Positions 34,889 through 40,514 of a stretch of 40,514 bases of DNA are shown in pieces. This DNA comes from Verrucomicrobiota bacterium. GTDB lineage: Bacteria; Verrucomicrobiota; Verrucomicrobiia; Opitutales; UBA953. The stretch is from assembly GCA_030834165.1 (NCBI GenBank), contig JAURFU010000015.1, forward strand, positions 1 to 40,514. The letters run 5' to 3'. Position 1 is the stretch's first letter. Each line of letters starts with the position of its first letter. The translations under genes were made by a program, and so were the position numbers. A model generated the notes under the pieces. It had not been told where the DNA came from and did not search any database. It worked only from the letters and a program-made list of their open reading frames with translations.

Positions 34889-36469
34889 TCAGCGACCGGC
34901 GGCGGCCTGCATGGCCTGCTGGACGGACTTCACGCCCGTCGCCTGGTAGGCGTTGAAGGGGCCGTCGGCGGAGCCCTTGGGCCAAGTGGCCGGGTCGGCG
35001 TAAAGGCCGTCATCCTTGTAATGATCGGCGAGCCGCTCGAGCTCCTTCCGGAGGTCGCTGAAAAGCTGGCGCACCTCGGGCGCATCGGGGGCGACCGCCA
35101 GCAGGTTGCGCTGTTCGGTGGGATCCTTGGTCAGGTCGAACATCTCCCATGCGTCCTTCTGCCAGTAGTGGATGAGCTTGTGCGTCTCGGTACGGACGCC
35201 GCGGTGCGCGGCCGTGTTGTGGTGACCGGGGCTGTGGTAGTAGCGGTAGTAGGCTGACTTGGGCCAGTCCGACGGCGTCTCACCGCGGAGGATCGGCGCA
35301 AAGCTGCGCCCCTGCATGCTCCCGGGCACGGGCAGTCCGGCGAGGTCGAGGAAAGTCGGCGCAAGGTCGACGTTGGTGACGAATGAACCGGGCGTCAGGC
35401 CCGCCTTCACGCCGGGACCGCGCACGATGAGCGGTGTCCGGAGCCCGGGTTCATACATGAAACGCTTGTCGTAAAGCCCGAGGTCCCCGAGATACCAGCC
35501 GTTGTCGGCGGTGTACATCACGACGGTGTTCTTAGCGAGTCCGGTCCGGTCAAGGTAGTCGAGCACCTTGCCCACGTTGTCATCGACCCCCTGCACGCAG
35601 GCGAGGTAGTCGCGCATGTACTTCTGATATTTCCAGCGCACGAGCTCGCGGCCGGTCAGGACGCGACCGTCGACCACCAATTCGGCGGGCTTTTCGTTCA
35701 GCCACTTGTTCCGCGCGGGCCCGACGAGGTCGGCGGGAGGGATGAGCTTCAGGTCGCGACGGGTGAGATCCTTGGCGACGGTCTGCTCATTCTCCGGCAA
35801 GGCCGCCGGACGCGTCGCATAGTCGTCCCAGAGGGTGGCGGGCTCCGGAATGACCTTGTCCTTGAACATCTCGGCATGCCGCGGCGCAGGGGTCCATTCG
35901 CGATGCGGCGCCTTCTGGTGGAGCATCAGAAAGAACGGCCGATCTTTGGGACGCGTCTCAAGAAATTCGACTCCGAGATCGCCGGTGACGTCGGTGCAAT
36001 GACCCTCGATGGTCAGCTTCCTGGTGCCCGGCACGAGGAAGACCGGGTTTTCGTAGACGCCTTGCCCCGGCAGCACGATCCACCGGTCGAAACCGGTGGG
36101 GTCGCTGCCGAGATGCCACTTCCCGATCATGCCCGTGTGATAGCCTGCGGCGCGGAGCCGTTTGGCGACATGGTCGCGCTCCCCGTCGAAACGGTTGAAG
36201 ACCGGGACGCCGTTGAGATGCGAATATTGCCCGGTCAGGAGCGTCGCCCGGCTGGGGGTGCAGATCGAATTCGTGACGAAGGAGTTCAGGAAACGCACGC
36301 CGCCTGCGGCGAGCCGGTCGAGGTGCGGCGTACGATTGACCTTGGACCCGTAGGCGGAGATGGCGTGCTGGGCGTGGTCATCGGAGAAGATGAAGAGGAT
36401 GTTGGGCCGGTCGGCGGCGCCGAGGGCGGCGCAGACGACCGATGCGAGGACGCAGAGAAGACGGGGCAT
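34889..36469 (-). CDS. Secreted S1-family sulfatase (iduronate/N-acetylglucosamine sulfatase-like)
   Basis: The start is taken at ATG 36469, giving a signal peptide (MPRLLCVLASVVCAALGAA); an in-frame TTG at 36478 would add three residues. The 526-residue product has PNILFIFSDDHAQHAISAYG (metal-binding Asp pair), the formylglycine motif CTPSRATLLTG with Cys70, MIGKWHLGSDPTGFD, VVMYTADNGWYLGDLGLYDK and RFMYEPGLRTPLIVRGPG. The last two match sulfatases acting on glycosaminoglycan-like or fucan-type chains, but the linkage cannot be assigned. It precedes esterase copy B by 46 bp. Maturation to formylglycine needs an FGE or radical-SAM maturase encoded elsewhere. Confidence 0.93.
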   Translation of the reverse strand: MPRLLCVLASVVCAALGAADRPNILFIFSDDHAQHAISAYGSKVNRTPHLDRLAAGGVRFLNSFVTNSICTPSRATLLTGQYSHLNGVPVFNRFDGERDHVAKRLRAAGYHTGMIGKWHLGSDPTGFDRWIVLPGQGVYENPVFLVPGTRKLTIEGHCTDVTGDLGVEFLETRPKDRPFFLMLHQKAPHREWTPAPRHAEMFKDKVIPEPATLWDDYATRPAALPENEQTVAKDLTRRDLKLIPPADLVGPARNKWLNEKPAELVVDGRVLTGRELVRWKYQKYMRDYLACVQGVDDNVGKVLDYLDRTGLAKNTVVMYTADNGWYLGDLGLYDKRFMYEPGLRTPLIVRGPGVKAGLTPGSFVTNVDLAPTFLDLAGLPVPGSMQGRSFAPILRGETPSDWPKSAYYRYYHSPGHHNTAAHRGVRTETHKLIHYWQKDAWEMFDLTKDPTEQRNLLAVAPDAPEVRQLFSDLRKELERLADHYKDDGLYADPATWPKGSADGPFNAYQATGVKSVQQAMQAAAGR

Positions 36470-36516
36470 GGCCTTCAATATGCCATGCTCCGCACCCTTG
36501 ACCAGCGTCTTTTGGA

Positions 36517-37236
36517 TCAGTCGCCCCGACGACCCGCGAAGAGACGGATGACGTAGAAGAGCAGCGTGACGAAGGATGAGAACAGGACGAAGGCCGCGGC
36601 GACGTGCTGGTCGGTCTCCATGGTGTTCTTCACCTCGTTGGTCTGGTACAGGATGACGGTGGCCATCAGGACGATCATCGCGACCGAGAACCAGGCACCG
36701 AGGGACCAGCCGGCGAAGAGCGAGACGATGATCACGCCGAGGGCGCAGATGCTGCCGATGACGATGGCGACCTTCAGGAAGGAGAAGTCCAGGTTGGTCA
36801 GGAAGACCACGGCGGTGAGGGCGGCCACGAGGGTGCCGGTGGCCAGACAGGCCGGGATGAGGATCTCGCCGGGGCTACCCTTGGTGACGAGGGCGGTGTA
36901 GTAGATCAGCGGGACGAAGATGACGGCCTGCAGGACGACATAGATGCCCAGGCCGGCGTATTGGGCGACGCGCGAAGCGCGGTTGAAGGCCAGGGACTGG
37001 GCGGCGCCGGTACCGAACCAGAAGAGGAGCATCACCCCGAGCAGGCCCCAGGAGCCCATGCCGGAGATGGAGCGCATGAAGGTCTCGGCGATGCCGGAGA
37101 CGAACAGGCCGAAGAGAGCCACGGCGAAGGCGCCGAACGCGGCGGCCACCAGGCCGTAGGTGCGGCGGAAGAAAGCGGCGCGGTCGGCGGCCGGGGCGTC
37201 AGCGACAATGAAGGGATTGGATTCCATGCCCTCCAT
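36517..37236 (-). CDS. Bax inhibitor-1/YccA family membrane protein, intact copy
   Basis: The 239-residue product is polytopic, with about seven hydrophobic segments: LVAAAFGAFAVALFGLFVSG, GLLGVMLLFWFGTG, GLGIYVVLQAVIFVPLIYY, LATGTLVAALTAVVFLTN, VAIVIGSICALGVIIVSLFA, VAMIVLMATVILYQ and a C-terminal FSSFVTLLFYVIRLFAG. It ends FAGRRGD. This matches bacterial Bax inhibitor-1/YccA proteins, which in E. coli (YccA, YbhL) modulate FtsH or behave as Ca2+-leak-like channels; role here is unknown. Methionines at 37236 and 37227 are both possible starts; I use the first. A decayed partial copy of the C-terminus lies at 33785-33967. The gene stands alone, 47 bp before the sulfatase start. Confidence 0.92.
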   Translation of the reverse strand: MEGMESNPFIVADAPAADRAAFFRRTYGLVAAAFGAFAVALFGLFVSGIAETFMRSISGMGSWGLLGVMLLFWFGTGAAQSLAFNRASRVAQYAGLGIYVVLQAVIFVPLIYYTALVTKGSPGEILIPACLATGTLVAALTAVVFLTNLDFSFLKVAIVIGSICALGVIIVSLFAGWSLGAWFSVAMIVLMATVILYQTNEVKNTMETDQHVAAAFVLFSSFVTLLFYVIRLFAGRRGD

Positions 37237-37275
37237 CTTAGCCCTTTCCCCCGCCAGTCAAGTCAGCCCCAGAAC

Positions 37276-39807
37276 TCAAGGGTTACGATATTGCACTGAA
37301 ATTATCCTGAACTTGCGGCCCAGCAGCCCGGAGGGGTGCTCCTCGGCGACGCGCTGGACCCTTAGCTCGCAACTCAGCGCTCCATCAGGCCCCTCGGCCT
37401 TGCCGATCACCTTGAAAGTATCGCCACGCACCGTGAGCAAGGGTGCCCATGTCTCGAGAAGATCGTCGGCGTCCAAGTATAATGGCCAACCCGGCGAGAC
37501 GTCCGCCGGCACATCGTTCAAACCGACTTCGCGGAGGGAGCGGTCCAGGAGACCAGACTCCGCGAAAGCCTGCAAAGAAGCGAAAGGCCAGCCACAGCTT
37601 GATTGCAGCTCGACGATCTTCCTGGCCCAGGATGTCACATGCGACTCTTCCAAGCGGCGGACCATCTGCGCCCCCTGCACCTGCGCGGAGACCTCGACCG
37701 GCAGGCCTGCCAAGCGGTCGTCTCCGAGGTCTAAAGGCAACGAGGCGGCCCACTTCGGTTGAGCGGCGCCCGTCGGACGGGTGAAGAACATCGGCCCGGT
37801 CAAGCTTAGGGGATCCCAAGGCCCGCCAGGCTCGGCATGCCACCTTCCCGTCGAAGCCTTCAGGAAAGCCTCCCAGGCGAGACTATCTGATGAGTTCACG
37901 TTCCAAGGCCCGATGACATACCATCCGCCCGCCGGAGCCCGGCAGGCGTCGGCTTCCATTTCATCCTGGGCAAGGAACGGCTGATGGGAGGAGACGCCCC
38001 GCTCGGCTTGCTCCGGACGCGCGCTGAAAAAACCCCGGTCCAACCAGGAATGCCAGGCATGACCCGTCGATGACTCGAGATGACGCAGGGAGCCGACCGA
38101 AAGATACGGCCAACCAGGCAGGTCCCTCCAACGCAAGGAGGCGAAAGCTCCCGCCTCAGCGGCGTCATGACGGTTGACCCGAAGATCCCACAACGGCCCT
38201 GCCAAAGGGGAGGCGTCATGATCGACGACATCCAAGGCGGACAGCAACGGAGGCTCGACCGACCACTCGGAAGCATCCGCAGGCAACCTGAAATCCCAGT
38301 CGTGCCGCTGGCAGGAGCCTTGCCCTGCCCCCGCATAAAAAAGCCCTTGCGGACGAGGTCGCAGACGCAGACGGAGGCATGCGCGCCGTTCCCCGATGAC
38401 GTAACCCGCGCTGTCCTCACGCGAATAATCCTCGCCCGTCGTGCGAAAGCCGAAATCAGGAAACGGCACGTCGCGTAAAGTGACCACGGGGGAGGACGGG
38501 TAGGCTGCGATGGGCTCGTCACGCGAGGGCTCACCGACATAAGGTCGAAGCTGGATGGTGACCCTCTGCCGGAAACGCACGGCGACCTCGATGCGATCGC
38601 CTGGAAGGAAGACCGACGCATCGGGACGACGCCAGCCGGGGCCATGCGACCGGCGATCCAGCCGCCAGGTACCCCGGGAAAGGATGCGGGCCAACCCTTG
38701 CGGCTGAGCCGTCTCCGGCGGATTCAGGAACGCATAGACTTCGCCAGGCAGGAGACCGCGGGCGCCCATGCCGTAGGTCTGCGCATCCGCCACCTCGACC
38801 CGGAACCATAGGCCCCGATCCCGAGGTCCCTGCCGGACGACGCCGAAATCTTCCTGCGGACAATCATCAAGGTCCACGGCGACCTTCGCCCCGGAATCCA
38901 AGTTGGTGATCGTCACTTCCGGAGCCCCGATGACTTCGCAGAGAAAGAACCGACCATGCGGCCCGGCCAGCAAAGGAACCGTGAACGGGTTCCAAAGCAC
39001 GCCCGACCCATGGAAGCGCAGACGATGCCGGCCATCGTGGCGTGAATTGAAGAAACCCAGACTGAGACGCAGGTCGGTCAGGACCGGGATCGCCCCTATC
39101 TGGAGACCATCCTCCCGGACCAACCCCGCCGGAAAGCCACGAGAGGGATGCTGTTTCCAGGCAGGACTCAGCAACGTCCGGGCGATCTGCGGCCCGACGG
39201 CCTGCCCGAGGCTGGCCTGCTCCGAGAGATCCAGTTTCCAGCCGCCTCGCCTGGCGTCGGTCAGCAGCCCGCGCACCTGCCAGGAATGCCAGGGCCGCAA
39301 CCTCTCCCCGCCGGCTGCTCCGTAAAGCTCGGCACCTCCCACGTCCAGAGCACGAGCCTGCGCCTCCGTCGGCATGACAGGCAAAGCGAGGGGCAGCTTA
39401 GGTCGGGCCACCATGCTTTGGGCCCAGGCGGAAGCCTGCCGCGACGCCATCGGCCGAGCCGCCAGATCAAACCCTTGGGACAGATCTTCGACCGACCAAC
39501 ACCAGCGAACTCCCGCAAGTTCGGCCTGGCCTCCCAGTTCCATCCGGAAAATCCCGCGATCCGCCCAGGTGTTGGGACCTTCCCGGCGGAAGGTATGGGC
39601 CTGATCCGATCCGACGGCGAACTGCAGGTCAGCCAACCCCCTCAGAGCCGCGGATTGAGCCGCCCAGCGCAGGCCTGCGTAACGCAAGCCTAACCTCGCT
39701 GCAGCGACTTCCGTATGCATGAAAACGGAAAGAAGGAAGGTTGTCGCGAGACAGATCGCCATGGCCATCAGAGCGAGCAACAACGCTAATCCATTTCGCT
39801 TATTCAT
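37276..39807 (-). CDS. Large membrane-anchored PilX/GspK-like protein (possible Verru_Chthon cassette type)
   Basis: The start is taken at ATG 39807 (MNKRNGLALLLALMAMAICL); the open frame reaches upstream without support. The 843-residue product has a short basic N-terminus followed by one hydrophobic helix (residues 6-28) and a polar helix (EVAAARLGLRYAGLRWAAQS), the layout of PilX/GspK minor pilins and of PVC proteins described as Verru_Chthon cassette A. The bulk is beta-rich and has no hydrophobic segment long enough to be a second membrane span. No pilin, ATPase or secretin genes are adjacent. A role in a pilus or secretion apparatus is therefore inference, and the assignment to any named family is tentative. 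It is divergent from a response regulator gene across 76 bp. Confidence 0.55.
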   Translation of the reverse strand: MNKRNGLALLLALMAMAICLATTFLLSVFMHTEVAAARLGLRYAGLRWAAQSAALRGLADLQFAVGSDQAHTFRREGPNTWADRGIFRMELGGQAELAGVRWCWSVEDLSQGFDLAARPMASRQASAWAQSMVARPKLPLALPVMPTEAQARALDVGGAELYGAAGGERLRPWHSWQVRGLLTDARRGGWKLDLSEQASLGQAVGPQIARTLLSPAWKQHPSRGFPAGLVREDGLQIGAIPVLTDLRLSLGFFNSRHDGRHRLRFHGSGVLWNPFTVPLLAGPHGRFFLCEVIGAPEVTITNLDSGAKVAVDLDDCPQEDFGVVRQGPRDRGLWFRVEVADAQTYGMGARGLLPGEVYAFLNPPETAQPQGLARILSRGTWRLDRRSHGPGWRRPDASVFLPGDRIEVAVRFRQRVTIQLRPYVGEPSRDEPIAAYPSSPVVTLRDVPFPDFGFRTTGEDYSREDSAGYVIGERRACLRLRLRPRPQGLFYAGAGQGSCQRHDWDFRLPADASEWSVEPPLLSALDVVDHDASPLAGPLWDLRVNRHDAAEAGAFASLRWRDLPGWPYLSVGSLRHLESSTGHAWHSWLDRGFFSARPEQAERGVSSHQPFLAQDEMEADACRAPAGGWYVIGPWNVNSSDSLAWEAFLKASTGRWHAEPGGPWDPLSLTGPMFFTRPTGAAQPKWAASLPLDLGDDRLAGLPVEVSAQVQGAQMVRRLEESHVTSWARKIVELQSSCGWPFASLQAFAESGLLDRSLREVGLNDVPADVSPGWPLYLDADDLLETWAPLLTVRGDTFKVIGKAEGPDGALSCELRVQRVAEEHPSGLLGRKFRIISVQYRNP

Positions 39808-39883
39808 TGATGAGGAATAAGCCCCATCGTCTTTCCGTTGATACCCGCGACACAATTCCGGAGATATCTCATGTATCTGTTCC

Positions 39884-40514
39884 ATGAAGACATCATTGCG
39901 AAAAATCCGCGTCACCCGGCCGTCGGCCGGACTCCCCCGTTACCCGCAGCCGGCCAGGCCGTCCGTCCCGGCGGCGCCTCACGCCAAGAAGCGCGTGCTC
40001 GTCGTGGAGGACCAGTCGGCGGTCTGCGACCTGGTGGCGGAGATGATCGCGACGCACCCGAAATGCGAACTCGCCGGCAAGGGCTGCGACGGGCTCAGCG
40101 CCATCGAACTGGCCCTGCGCCTCAAGCCCGACATCCTGGTGCTCGACGTGATCATGCCCGGCGTCGGCGGCATCGAGATCCTCCGCCGGCTCGGCGGCAG
40201 CCTGCCCTCCATGAAGGTGCTGATCTTCTCGGGCAAGCAGGAGCCCCACATCGTCCGCGCCCTCATGCAGGCGGGCATCCATGGCTTCGTGAATAAGAAC
40301 GGCCCGCTGTCGGAACTGCGCAAGGCCCTCGAGGCCCTCGCCCTCGGCAACACCTGGTTCAACGAAGATTTCAGCCGGACCGTCCGCCAGGCCCTCGCCG
40401 CCCCTTCCTTCCTCGGCGATGGCATGATCGACCAGCTGACCCCCCGCGAACGCGAGATCGCCGTCCTCATCGCCCAGAGCCACAGCAGCAAGGAGGTCGC
40501 CAGCCGCCTGCACA
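39884..40514 (+). CDS. NarL/FixJ-type response regulator (REC plus LuxR HTH), truncated by window end
   Basis: The frame from ATG 39884 is open to the window edge (210 codons). After about 36 basic, proline-rich residues a receiver domain begins (RVLVVEDQSAVCDLVAEMI) with the phosphoacceptor in KPDILVLDVIMPG (Asp88), a later VLIFSGKQE strand (Thr/Ser position) and FVNKNGPLSELRKAL with the conserved Lys. The C-terminal part has the LuxR HTH start LTPREREIAVLIAQSHSSKE and is cut at ASRLH. It should bind DNA as a dimer when phosphorylated. No sensor kinase is visible. The N-terminal extension is unusual; a start nearer the receiver domain is possible. Divergence from the PilX-like gene suggests it may control it. 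Confidence 0.88.
   Translation, partial: MKTSLRKIRVTRPSAGLPRYPQPARPSVPAAPHAKKRVLVVEDQSAVCDLVAEMIATHPKCELAGKGCDGLSAIELALRLKPDILVLDVIMPGVGGIEILRRLGGSLPSMKVLIFSGKQEPHIVRALMQAGIHGFVNKNGPLSELRKALEALALGNTWFNEDFSRTVRQALAAPSFLGDGMIDQLTPREREIAVLIAQSHSSKEVASRLH

Noticed and set aside
39838-40296. A 152-codon frame from 39838 in another frame of the response regulator
   Set aside because: It overlaps the receiver domain out of frame and becomes Arg/Pro-rich without motifs.

Overview
The window is about 40.5 kb of GC-rich, densely coding bacterial DNA. The gene content points to a polysaccharide-degrading member of the PVC group, most likely Verrucomicrobiota (Opitutae-like); that assignment is inference. 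The reasons are a DUF1592/DUF1552 pair with planctomycete-type cytochrome motifs, two secreted S1 sulfatases, an M60-like metallopeptidase, a ThuA-domain protein, a large secreted beta-helix protein, paired CE1-like esterases and a PilX/GspK-like membrane-anchored protein. No rRNA, tRNA, IS element, CRISPR array or phage module is visible.

Layout. Positions 1-161 do not fit the rest: they encode a C-terminally interrupted piece of a eukaryotic-type DNA polymerase alpha active site, 14 bp from the stop of bacterial leuC, where leuD would be expected. This looks like a chimeric contig end. At 176-6400 are leuC (minus), then purU, an M60-like peptidase, and a split phosphotransacetylase: a catalytic gene followed by a BioD-like/DRTGG gene (plus). 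At 6403-15850 a minus-strand block runs DUF1592 cytochrome, DUF1552, nagB, nagA, DUF2339 membrane protein, amidohydrolase. At 15987-18603 (plus) are comM and a ThuA-domain protein, closed by a clear intrinsic terminator. At 18652-21893 (minus) are a sulfatase, a Gfo/Idh/MocA oxidoreductase and gluconokinase. At 21992-28847 (plus) are a dapF-like gene, a SWIM-SNF2 helicase, tatC, a secreted zinc-ribbon protein, a polyprenyl synthase and a 34-residue membrane peptide. At 28850-32877 are a DUF192 lipoprotein (minus), a methyltransferase and a beta-helix protein (plus). At 32878-37236 (minus) lie two paralogous esterases flanking a decayed copy of a Bax-inhibitor-1 gene, a second sulfatase, and the intact Bax-inhibitor-1 gene. 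The window ends with an 843-residue PilX/GspK-like protein (minus) and a truncated NarL/FixJ response regulator (plus).

How the genes work together. Sulfatases, esterases, the beta-helix protein and the M60-like peptidase would attack sulfated or acylated glycans and glycoproteins outside the cytoplasm. NagA/NagB, GntK and the Gfo/Idh enzyme would process amino sugars and sugar acids inside. TatC would export cofactor-containing proteins, and the DUF1552 protein carries a twin-arginine signal. Pta and its regulator-like partner handle acetyl-CoA overflow. LeuC, PurU and the DapF homologue are housekeeping biosynthesis.

The most noteworthy observations are: (1) the DapF homologue has serine at both catalytic cysteine positions while the other substrate-binding motifs are kept; (2) the eukaryotic Pol alpha fragment at the left edge; (3) the Bax-inhibitor-1 pseudogene, which keeps its terminator directly against the next start codon; (4) the Pta domains split into two genes in reverse order to the E. 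coli fusion; (5) the acidic C-terminal tail of TatC. No complete, clearly undescribed multi-gene system such as a defence island was recognised.
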